In this document: in pieces, positions 1-5,134 of the stretch
Numbering within the stretch: the first letter of the stretch is position 1
How the letters are laid out: each line of letters begins with the position of its first letter
Origin: UCB3 sp964415605
GTDB taxonomy: Bacteria > Chloroflexota > Anaerolineae > Epilineales > Epilineaceae
Direction of reading: 5' to 3'
Length of the DNA: 7,832 nucleotides
Assembly: GCA_964415605.1 (NCBI GenBank)
Contig: CAYQBA010000198.1
Span: 1 to 7,832, forward strand
Made by a program: the position numbers and the translations under genes
Notes under the pieces: generated by a model
Told to the model about the DNA's origin: nothing
What the model saw: the letters and a program-made list of their open reading frames with translations, nothing else
Database searches by the model: none

Positions 1-1047
1 GTCGGCCGGCGCGGCGTCGTCGCCGGCGGACACGTCGCCCGCGGCGGCACCGGCCTCGGCCCCGTCGGCCGTGCCGGTCGCGCTCTCCCCGGCCGTGCTC
101 TCGGCGGCGGCACCCTCACCGGCGTCCGAGACGGCGATGGTCGGCGTCGGCGTCGGGCCGAAGCGCTCGAGGGTCTCGGCCCAGCCGGCGCCATCGGCCA
201 GCATCTTGGCGGCTTCGTCGGCCGTGGCCTTGTCGTTGAAGAGGAGGTACTCGATCTGGACCTGCTTGTCGGTCACCGGCAGCGTGGCGCCAAGCGCTTC
301 GTTCAGCTTCTCGCGGTAGACCCGCTGCCGCACGATGTCGTAGAACTCCGCGCGCGACATCTTGAGCGTGTCGAGCACGCCCGGCTTGATGTAGCGTTCG
401 AACGCGTCGTCGAACGCGTCGGTGGTGTATGTGAAGTCGGCGGTCGGTGTCGGGGTGGGCGGCGTGGCGTCCAGCGGCAGCGACGTGGCCGTCGGCGTCG
501 GCGTGGGGCTCGGCGCGCCCGCTTCGGTCGGCTCAGCCGTGTCGGACGGCGTCGCCGTCGGGCGCAGCACCGACTCGAGGTCGTTCTTGGCCAGGTACTC
601 GGTCACCGCCGCGTCGTCGACGGTGATGCCGCGCCGCTCGGCTTCCTTGCGGATCAGCAGCTCGTCGATCATCCGGTCGACGGTGGTCTGGGCGATGTTC
701 GCCCGCTGGCCGGAGGCCAGATTGGTCAGGAAGGTGGGGTCGCTGGCGGACGCGAGCTGCTGGAAGCTCTGCAGCGTGTTGAGCAGCTGCATGCGCTCGT
801 ACTGGACGCGGCCGCTGAAGCTTGCGGCCGTGATGGCCTCGCCCTCGACGCGCGCCACCGGCTGGCGCGGCTTGCGCCAAAGCTCGCTGTACGCGCCGTA
901 GGCCAGGAACAACGCGCACACCACCGAGACCGGCAGGAGCACCGACAACAGCTTCTGCCGCTCGCGCTGGTCGCGCTGGTGGCGCAGGATGGACTTGCGG
1001 GACTCGGCGGGGGTCAGGCGCTTCTCTTCGCGCCGGCGTTTGGTCAT
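1..1047 (-). CDS. Membrane-anchored SurA/parvulin-type peptidyl-prolyl isomerase (3' end cut by window)
   Basis: Likely an extracytoplasmic foldase that isomerises Xaa-Pro bonds in exported proteins. The frame is open from ATG at 1047 to base 1 (349 codons), so the C-terminus lies outside the window. Residues 1-32 are strongly basic, residues 33-50 form one membrane helix (LLSVLLPVSVVCALFLAY), and residues 64-160 resemble a SurA N-terminal domain ('VARVEGEAIT', 'MIDELLIRKEAERRGI'). Residues 162-204 are a Pro/Thr linker with PTATP-type repeats. From about 258 ('VTDKQVQIEYLLF', 'ATADEAAKML') the sequence looks like the start of a parvulin rotamase domain, but with Tyr-Leu-Leu where many parvulins have His-Ile-Leu. 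After F296, PTPTPT leads into at least 46 residues of Ala/Gly/Asp/Glu-rich low complexity, an unusual insertion. The start lies 17 bases after rpsR and lacks a clear ribosome-binding site, which suggests translational coupling. The isomerase call is firm for the family but untested for activity, since most of the catalytic domain is not visible. Confidence 0.8.
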   Translation of the reverse strand, partial: MTKRRREEKRLTPAESRKSILRHQRDQRERQKLLSVLLPVSVVCALFLAYGAYSELWRKPRQPVARVEGEAITAASFSGRVQYERMQLLNTLQSFQQLASASDPTFLTNLASGQRANIAQTTVDRMIDELLIRKEAERRGITVDDAAVTEYLAKNDLESVLRPTATPSDTAEPTEAGAPSPTPTPTATSLPLDATPPTPTPTADFTYTTDAFDDAFERYIKPGVLDTLKMSRAEFYDIVRQRVYREKLNEALGATLPVTDKQVQIEYLLFNDKATADEAAKMLADGAGWAETLERFGPTPTPTIAVSDAGEGAAAESTAGESATGTADGAEAGAAAGDVSAGDDAAPAD

Positions 1048-1064
1048 GGGAGAGCCGCCCCGCG

Positions 1065-1316
1065 TCAGTCGTCCGCGCCGTAGAGGCGCACGTGATCACC
1101 GGTGAACGGCAGGAGCGCGAGATGGCGCGCGCGCTTGATGGCCACGGTGACCGCCCGCTGGTTGCGCGCGTTGGTCCGCGTGCGCCGGCGCGAGCGGATG
1201 CGCCCGCCGGTGTCGGTGAAGCGCGAGAGCAGGTCGATGTTCTTGTAGTCGATCGGGTTGTCTTCGCTGATCGAGGGACCTTCCTGGAAACGGCCCCTGG
1301 GGCGTCTGGCATTCAT
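1065..1316 (-). CDS. rpsR: 30S ribosomal protein S18
   Basis: This small-subunit protein pairs with S6 on the platform of the 30S particle. The 83-residue product has the normal length and the family core: 'IDYKNIDLLSRF' near residues 22-33, an arginine-rich stretch, and the signature 'AIKRARHLALLPFT' near the C-terminus. It contains no cysteine, so it is a zinc-free form. The ATG at 1316 is preceded by GAGGGAG at a workable distance. The gene sits 20 bases after ssb and 17 bases before the foldase gene, all on the minus strand. This is the conserved rpsF-ssb-rpsR order. TGA is used as its stop, which shows that TGA is a normal stop codon in this genome. Confidence 0.97.
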   Translation of the reverse strand: MNARRPRGRFQEGPSISEDNPIDYKNIDLLSRFTDTGGRIRSRRRTRTNARNQRAVTVAIKRARHLALLPFTGDHVRLYGADD

Positions 1317-1336
1317 GTCTCGTTCTCCCTCACAGG

Positions 1337-1729
1337 CTATGCTGGATCAGGCCAGGCTGGTGGATGAGCGGATGGATCGGCGGCCGGGGTTGACCCCGGA
1401 GCGTCGAGGACGACGATCTCGGCGGCCAGGATCTCGACGCACTGCTGGCGGCGGCCGTCGGGATCGGTCCACGCGCGGGTTTGGAGGCTCCCTTCGACGT
1501 AGACGTGGCCATCCTTGCGCAGGGCGGCGTGGCCGTGCTCGGCCAGCTTGCGCCACGCGACCACGGTGAACCATTCGGACGTGGTGTGCGTCCGTCCGTC
1601 GGGCGACTCCCACGCGCGCGGCACGGCCAGGCTGAACGTCGCCACCGGCACGCCTGCCGGCGTATGACGCAGCTCGGGCTCGCGGCTGACGAAGCCGATC
1701 AGCATCACCTTGTTGAGCGATCTAGGCAC
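1337..1729 (-). CDS. ssb: Single-stranded DNA-binding protein
   Basis: This protein coats single-stranded DNA in replication, repair and recombination. The 130-residue product is one OB-fold: 'LNKVMLIGFVSREPELRHTP' at residues 5-24, then 'VATFSLAV', 'SEWFTVVAWRKLAEHG', 'HVYVEGSLQTRAW' and 'EILAAEIVVLD'. The start is taken as GTG at 1729 because 'LNKV' normally lies within a few residues of the N-terminus; the next in-frame start (M9) would remove part of the first strand. The ribosome-binding site is weak. After the OB-fold only about 20 residues follow, ending 'PPAWPDPA'. The usual acidic tip (DDDIPF-like), which recruits partner proteins in other bacteria, is absent. The gene lies between rpsF (43-base gap holding a hairpin) and rpsR. 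Confidence 0.93.
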   Translation of the reverse strand: MPRSLNKVMLIGFVSREPELRHTPAGVPVATFSLAVPRAWESPDGRTHTTSEWFTVVAWRKLAEHGHAALRKDGHVYVEGSLQTRAWTDPDGRRQQCVEILAAEIVVLDAPGSTPAADPSAHPPAWPDPA

Positions 1730-1763
1730 CGCACACGCTCTCGGGGCACACCCGGGTGGCTGG

Positions 1764-1786
1764 GCGCCGACGCTAGGCGTCGGTGC
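1764..1786 (-). other. Hairpin at the rpsF stop codon
   Basis: A 10-bp inverted repeat (1764-1773 with 1777-1786, one G-T wobble) has a 3-base loop that overlaps the TAG stop of rpsF. There is no T-run, so it is not a classical terminator. It may protect or process the message between rpsF and ssb, or modulate read-through. Its function is inference; the pairing is directly visible. Confidence 0.5.
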
Positions 1787-2102
1787 GGATCACCAGGAAG
1801 CGGAGCACGTCGTCGTTGAGCTTCAAGGCGCGGTCGAGCTCGGCCAGGGCATCGGTCGGGGCCTGGAACCGCAGCACGACGTAGTAGCCCTCGCGGTGGT
1901 TCTTGATGGCGTAGGCCAGCCGCCGCTTGCGCCAGCCGTCGGTGGCTTCCGACACGTTGCCGCGCCGGTCGATCAGCTGGCCGGACAAGTCGACCGTGGC
2001 ACCCTTGCCGGTCAGGAGCTGCGTGATCCGCTCGACCACGCCGTTGACCCCGTCGTTGTCCAGCAGGGGCTGGAGCACGAGGGTCGCTTCATAGGGACGC
2101 AT
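1773..2102 (-). CDS. rpsF: 30S ribosomal protein S6
   Basis: S6 binds the central domain of 16S rRNA together with S18. The 109-residue product shows 'MRPYEATLVLQP' at the N-terminus, the signature 'WRKRRLAYAIKNHREGYYVVLRF' around residues 57-79, and 'ELDRALKLNDDVLRFLVIR' near the end, all typical of S6. The ATG at 2102 is preceded by AAAGGA with 7 bases of spacing. It is the first gene of the minus-strand rpsF-ssb-rpsR-foldase operon. The ribosome-binding site can pair with upstream leader RNA (see the entry at 2110-2153), which suggests translational feedback control. No unusual features were seen in the protein. Confidence 0.97.
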   Translation of the reverse strand: MRPYEATLVLQPLLDNDGVNGVVERITQLLTGKGATVDLSGQLIDRRGNVSEATDGWRKRRLAYAIKNHREGYYVVLRFQAPTDALAELDRALKLNDDVLRFLVIRTDA

Positions 2103-2109
2103 GTGGCAG

Positions 2110-2153
2110 TCCTTTCCATGGAGTCGCCCCAGATCGGGTCTGGAGCAGAAAGG
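2110..2153 (-). promoter_or_regulatory. Candidate S6/S18-responsive leader hairpin covering the rpsF ribosome-binding site
   Basis: On the minus-strand RNA, CCUUUC (2153-2148) can pair with GAAAGG (2116-2111), extended by a G-U pair (2147/2117), and this hides most of the AAAGGA ribosome-binding site. Inside lies a second 7-bp stem (2139-2145 with 2127-2133, one G-U) with loop CCCGA, joined by a 1-by-9 asymmetric internal loop. Known rpsF leaders bind the S6:S18 complex through a conserved CCG in a structured region. A CCG is present in this apical loop. Whether the match to the known motif is exact cannot be judged by eye. Confidence 0.4.
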
Positions 2154-2178
2154 GATGGGTTGAAGGAACGAAAAGATA

Positions 2179-2208
2179 TTGATAGCATGTCAGGCGCGGG
2201 CGGGGCAA
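2179..2208 (-). promoter_or_regulatory. Candidate promoter of the rpsF operon
   Basis: Read on the minus strand: TTGCCC (2208-2203, 4 of 6 matches to TTGACA), an 18-base spacer, then TATCAA (2184-2179, 4 of 6 matches to TATAAT). A TG at positions 2187-2186 makes an extended -10. It sits in the locally AT-richer part of the spacer and would give a leader of about 70 bases containing the hairpin at 2110-2153. Confidence 0.4.
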
Positions 2209-2255
2209 CATCGGAGCATGGGCGGCGATCGCGAGGGCGCGCTGTCGCGGGCGTG

Positions 2256-2343
2256 ACAGACCGCGTGGGCGGGGCGGGTGTGCCGCCAAGTCTTCGGGTG
2301 CCCGGTGGCGGTCGAGCACAGGCCGCGTGGGCGCGGCAGGTGT
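2256..2343 (+). repeat. Pair of 26-base imperfect direct repeats upstream of the selenoprotein promoter
   Basis: Copies at 2256-2281 and 2318-2343 agree at 23 of 26 positions, sharing the core CCGCGTGGGCG. Their starts are 62 bases apart, close to six helical turns. The second copy ends on the first base of the -35 hexamer. A shorter, gapped third match (2397-2420) lies in the leader. This layout fits a regulator-binding site, but GC-rich sequence raises the chance of coincidental similarity. Confidence 0.4.
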
Positions 2344-2372
2344 TGACAGCGCTCTGTTCCGGGGAGTACACT
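2343..2372 (+). promoter_or_regulatory. Sigma70-type promoter for the selenoprotein gene
   Basis: A perfect TTGACA (2343-2348), an 18-base spacer and TACACT (2367-2372, 4 of 6 matches to TATAAT) point toward the gene at 2461. Transcription would start near 2379, leaving a leader of about 80 bases. A consensus -35 of this quality stands out in such GC-rich sequence. Confidence 0.6.
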
Positions 2373-2450
2373 GGGCCCGTCGCCGGGCCGGCGCCGCAGA
2401 CCGTGCGGGGCGGGTGGGCCGGCGGGCCCCAGACACGATACCCGAGATCG

Positions 2451-2456
2451 AGGAGG
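2451..2456 (+). promoter_or_regulatory. Ribosome-binding site fixing the selenoprotein start
   Basis: AGGAGG lies 4 bases before ATG 2461 and is a full consensus site. It shows that translation begins upstream of the in-frame TGA. The alternative GTG at 2635, downstream of the TGA, has no such site. Confidence 0.85.
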
Positions 2457-2460
2457 ACGC

Positions 2461-3432
2461 ATGCGCCGATGGATGGCACCCGTGGCCATGGGCGGCGTGC
2501 TGCTGGCACTGGGCGCGGCGCTCGGCCAGCCAGCCGCAACGCCGGGCGCCCTGGCCCAGCCGCAGCAGGACCGCTTCGTGGTCTTCGAGAAGTTCAGCCG
2601 CAAGACCTGAGGGATCTGCGCGGCCGCCGGTCCGGTGGTCGACACCCTCTCCGATCGCTATGCGCGCGCCAAACGGCCGGTCGTCTTCATCGAGCACGAC
2701 CTCGACAAGATGGACCAGGGACTGCGGCGGCGCCAGACGATGTGGTTCCAGGCGCGGGCGGGCGGCAATTCCGCCCAGACGCCACTGGTGATGGTGGACA
2801 GCGGCTGGAAGTGGGCCGAGGGCGCGGTCAACAACCAGTTCGACCGGGTCTACACGGGTTTGGTCGACGACGCGCTGGCGCACGCGCCGGACGTGTCGCT
2901 GAGCGCCTACTACCGCCGCAACGGCTCGGCCGTGGACATCACGGCGGTGGTCACCAACTGGAGCGAGGCGTCGCTGGCGGGCGCGTCGCTGGCAGCCATC
3001 CTCTACGAGGACAAGAAGATCCTCCACACCAACCGCAGCGGCCGGGCCTCGGTGGCGGCGGCGATCTCCGACAACCTCGGCTACGGGGCGACGGGCACCT
3101 ATCAGCTGCAGCTCACCCCGCCCAACGACGTGACGTGGAACCGCGCGCACATCGTGGTGGTGGTCGACCGCCGCAAGCCCGACGGCGGCGCGGGCTACGA
3201 GGCGATGCAGGGCGCCATGGCGGTCGAGGGCCTGCCGCCGACGGCGACGCCGGACCCGCCGACCGCGACGCCGACGGAGACGCCGGTGCCGCCGACGGCG
3301 ACACCCGTCCCGCCGACGACGCCGCCCGAGGAGCCGACGGCGACGCCGGTGCCGCCGACAGCGGTGCCGACGGAGACGCCCGGCGGCACGATCTACGCGC
3401 CGGCGATCTATCGGCGCTACGTGATGCCGTAA
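2461..3432 (+). CDS. Exported thioredoxin-like selenoprotein with in-frame TGA (Sec50) and Pro/Thr stalk
   Basis: Probable extracytoplasmic thiol/selenol redox protein; substrate unknown. From ATG 2461 to TAA 3430-3432 there are 323 residues, if TGA 2608-2610 is read as residue 50. A signal peptide spans about residues 1-32 (basic start, hydrophobic core, cleavage near 'GALA'). A thioredoxin-like domain follows (about 38-145): a beta strand 'RFVVFEKFS', then T-Sec50-G-I-C53, a helix, 'RPVVFIEHDL', and 'TPLVMVD' with P108 as the likely cis-proline. Sec50 replaces the first Cys of CxxC. Residues about 150-255 look like a beta-sandwich. Residues 259-307 are PPTATP-type repeats, and the tail is 'IYAPAIYRRYVMP'. 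The same frame is protein-like on both sides of the TGA, and a SECIS-like hairpin follows it. The gene has its own promoter and a consensus ribosome-binding site. The alternatives are a nonsense mutation of a Cys codon or a sequencing error. Both leave the well-placed hairpin unexplained. Confidence 0.8.
2608..2641 (+). promoter_or_regulatory. Selenocysteine codon TGA and bacterial SECIS-like hairpin
   Basis: TGA at 2608-2610 is followed by an 8-bp stem (2621-2628 with 2634-2641, two G-U pairs) closing the 5-base loop GGUCC (2629-2633). Eighteen bases separate the TGA from the loop GGU. From memory, E. coli fdhF has the same 18-base distance and a GGUC-bearing loop bound by SelB. The loop GGU is the seventh codon after the TGA in both. 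A bulged U in the stem, as in fdhF, is not evident here. The element lies within the coding sequence, as bacterial SECIS elements do. Confidence 0.75.
3235..3381 (+). repeat. Pro/Thr-rich coding repeat (stalk)
   Basis: Near-repeating units such as PPTATP and PTETP, encoded mainly by CCG and ACG codons, cover residues 259-307 of the selenoprotein. Such stretches are typical flexible linkers between an exported domain and a C-terminal tail in Chloroflexota. A similar linker occurs in the foldase at the left edge. Confidence 0.8.
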
Positions 3433-3500
3433 GCCGGGGCGCCGCGCGCGTTCCGGAGGCGGCCGTTCGGGCGGTTCCCGACGCGGGGCCGCGCTGGCGC

Positions 3501-3530
3501 GGGGTGGGTGCCGCTCACGGCACCCACCCC
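3501..3530. terminator. Perfect 13-bp hairpin between convergent genes
   Basis: The arms 3501-3513 and 3518-3530 are perfectly complementary with loop CTCA. On the minus strand the loop holds the TGA stop of the lipoprotein gene. It lies 69 bases after the selenoprotein stop, so it could end transcripts from both directions. There is no T-run on either side, so it is a non-canonical terminator or 3'-end stabiliser. A weaker hairpin (3489-3502) adjoins it. Confidence 0.6.
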
Positions 3531-4945
3531 AGCCACCACGTGTCGACCGACGGGCGCCATGGCGCGGCCCGGGGCGTGCCGCCGGGGAGGTCGAGGATCG
3601 CCAGGCCGGAAGCCGGCAGTGGCGTCGCGGCCGGATCACCCGCGCCCGCCAGCGCATCCGGAACGGCCGGATCCACGGGGCCGACCAGGAGGGCGCCGCC
3701 GCCGGGGGCGAAGGCGATCGGGCGCATCGCGCCGTCGAGGTCGAAGGCGCCGGCCCCGGCCGCGCCGGAATCGCTGGCGGGAATGACGCGGAGCGTCGTG
3801 CGCGCCGCCGGATCGCCGGAGACGCCGCGGACCTCCGGCCAGGCCAGCCACCGGCCGTCGGGCGACCAGACGGGCTGCGCGGCCACCGCTCCCGCGGGCA
3901 GGTTTGCCAGCGTGACGCGCCCGCCCGTGGCAAGGTCCAGGCTCTCGACACGCCAGCCGCCCTCGCCCGCGGTGGCCAGCGCCAGGCGCCGCCCGTCGGG
4001 CGACGGCGCCGCGAGGTCGCGCCCGGCCCCGGTCGGCAGCCGAGTCACGGCGCCGGTGGCGGTGTCGACGAGGCGCAGGGCGCCGGTAAGGCCGCTATCG
4101 CGCGCGATCTCGGCCACGGCGGCCCGCCCGTTGGCGGGGTCGTAGGCCAACAGCGTCAGGTCGACGCGCTCGGCGGGGTCGATCGGGATCTCGGCCAGCA
4201 CGTCGCCGATGGGCGCGGCGGGGGTGGGGGCGCCGGGCGCGGCGGGCGCGCCAAGGGGCGGCACGCCCACGACGCGCAGCTCCCAGCGTTCGGGGCGAAC
4301 GTCCGCGGGGTCGATCCCGCGCCCGACGGTCAGCCCGTAGGCGACGGCGTCGCCGGCGGGCGACCACACGAAGCCCGCCAACCGTGCCTGCCGGGTATCG
4401 GTGGCGGTGACGTCGACCGGCACGCTGTCAGGCGCCAAGTCCTGCACGGTGATGGACTCGAGCGCCTCGACGGTGCTGCCAAGCCGCAGGATGGTCCGGA
4501 AGGCGATGCGGTTGCCGGCGGGCGCGGGCGTCCAGTCGCTGATGTTGCCCCCCTCGCGCGTCGACCACAGGGGGGCCATGGTCCCCACGCCGAGGTCCAG
4601 CGCCGCCACGTCGTTGTGGGTGACGCCGGGCACGACCGACACGGCGATCCACCGCCCGGGCCAGCCGGCGGCGGCGAGGGTGGCCGCGGCCGCCGGCGCG
4701 AGGGCACCGGCGGTGTCGGGGGACGCGGGAGCGCCGGCGGGGCCGGCGCCCAGGGTGCCGGTCGGGAGCGCGGCATCGCCCGGCGCGACGAGGGCCGGCG
4801 CGGTCGGCGGGACGTCGGAAGGCGTGGATCGGCAAGCGGTGAGGGCAAGGAGCGGGAGCCATGCCATCACGAGGGCAAGGCCGGCGGATTCGGCGGCCCG
4901 CGGCGCACTCGCCGCTTGAATCGTCCATCGTCGTCGACCGGTCAT
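3515..4945 (-). CDS. Lipoprotein with TolB/PD40-like beta-propeller repeats
   Basis: The specific function is unknown; the protein is a surface-anchored beta-propeller. The 476-residue product has a basic N-terminus, a hydrophobic stretch at 22-36 and the lipobox L35-T36-A37-C38, so C38 should be lipidated. Residues 41-95 are an Ala/Pro-rich linker. The rest shows spaced blade motifs: 'FVWSPAGDAVAYGL' (192-205), 'AAPSPDGRRLALAT' (312-325), 'PVWSPDGRWLAWPEV' (358-372) and 'IAFAPGGGALLVGP' (410-423), which match the WSPDGxxLA signature of TolB/PD40 propellers. ATG 4945 is preceded by GAGGA with 6 bases of spacing. It is convergent with the selenoprotein gene and divergent from the heparinase gene. 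A role in ligand or protein binding is likely from the fold, but no catalytic motif is visible. Confidence 0.85.
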   Translation of the reverse strand: MTGRRRWTIQAASAPRAAESAGLALVMAWLPLLALTACRSTPSDVPPTAPALVAPGDAALPTGTLGAGPAGAPASPDTAGALAPAAAATLAAAGWPGRWIAVSVVPGVTHNDVAALDLGVGTMAPLWSTREGGNISDWTPAPAGNRIAFRTILRLGSTVEALESITVQDLAPDSVPVDVTATDTRQARLAGFVWSPAGDAVAYGLTVGRGIDPADVRPERWELRVVGVPPLGAPAAPGAPTPAAPIGDVLAEIPIDPAERVDLTLLAYDPANGRAAVAEIARDSGLTGALRLVDTATGAVTRLPTGAGRDLAAPSPDGRRLALATAGEGGWRVESLDLATGGRVTLANLPAGAVAAQPVWSPDGRWLAWPEVRGVSGDPAARTTLRVIPASDSGAAGAGAFDLDGAMRPIAFAPGGGALLVGPVDPAVPDALAGAGDPAATPLPASGLAILDLPGGTPRAAPWRPSVDTWWLGWVP

Positions 4946-5009
4946 CCGTTTTCCTCGCTGTTGATCTGCGTGCGCGGTTGAGCGGCACGGACATGTTCAA
5001 TCGACGAGG

Positions 5010-5015
5010 ATTATA
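5010..5015 (-). promoter_or_regulatory. Candidate -10 of the lipoprotein gene promoter
   Basis: A perfect TATAAT on the minus strand lies about 65 bases upstream of ATG 4945, in a locally AT-richer patch. No good -35 hexamer is found at 16-18 bases, so only the -10 is well supported. A short inverted repeat, GGTCG/CGACC (5017-5031), lies just upstream and could be a small operator. Confidence 0.4.
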
Positions 5016-5049
5016 GGTCGCCCCTCGACCGACTCGGCGACGACGCCAC

Positions 5050-5078
5050 CTGACAATCCGGTGCGGCTGTGCTATCCG
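5050..5078 (+). promoter_or_regulatory. Candidate promoter of the heparinase-family gene
   Basis: CTGACA (5050-5055, 5 of 6 matches), a 17-base spacer and TATCCG (5073-5078, 3 of 6 matches), with TG at 5070-5071 making an extended -10. It would give a leader of about 50 bases before ATG 5135. The weak -10 makes this tentative. It is back to back with the lipoprotein promoter. Confidence 0.3.
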
Positions 5079-5134
5079 TGTGGCGTTCCTCTCCACCCCC
5101 GCGGTGCGCGGGCGCCAACCCATGGAGGTCGGGC

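Larger units (their letters stand above)
2103..2460. other. Divergent intergenic region between rpsF and the selenoprotein gene
   Basis: This 358-base spacer contains no convincing gene. The rpsF-proximal part (about 2140-2190) is clearly less GC-rich than its surroundings and holds the candidate rpsF promoter and leader. The plus-strand side holds a 26-base direct repeat, a TTGACA-type promoter and an approximately 80-base untranslated leader. That leader has short GGGCC/GGCCC hairpins (2374-2389 and 2416-2429). Confidence 0.8.

Noticed and set aside
71..901. Plus-strand frames with repeated Gly-Val stretches
   Set aside because: They are antisense readings of the Pro/Thr linkers of the foldase gene.
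3235..3381. Possible CRISPR or non-coding tandem array
   Set aside because: The repeats are short, codon-phased and encode a PPTATP stalk. There are no regular spacers.
2635..3432. ORF starting at GTG 2635 as the true gene
   Set aside because: It has no ribosome-binding site, lacks a signal peptide and begins inside a thioredoxin helix. The start at 2461 has a promoter and a consensus ribosome-binding site.
2461..3432. Pseudogene with a nonsense mutation
   Set aside because: Only one stop interrupts an otherwise intact frame. It lies on the catalytic Cys position and is followed by a SECIS-like hairpin with the right spacing. This remains the main alternative if sel genes are absent.
2089..3951. 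Minus-strand open frame of 620 codons
   Set aside because: It crosses the selenoprotein gene, its promoter and the convergent hairpin. Its composition is Arg-rich and shows no recognisable motif.
1710..4145. Long plus-strand open frame of 811 codons
   Set aside because: It runs antisense to rpsF and across intergenic DNA, overlaps the selenoprotein in another frame, and its translation is low-complexity Arg/Gly/Ala typical of GC-rich shadow frames.
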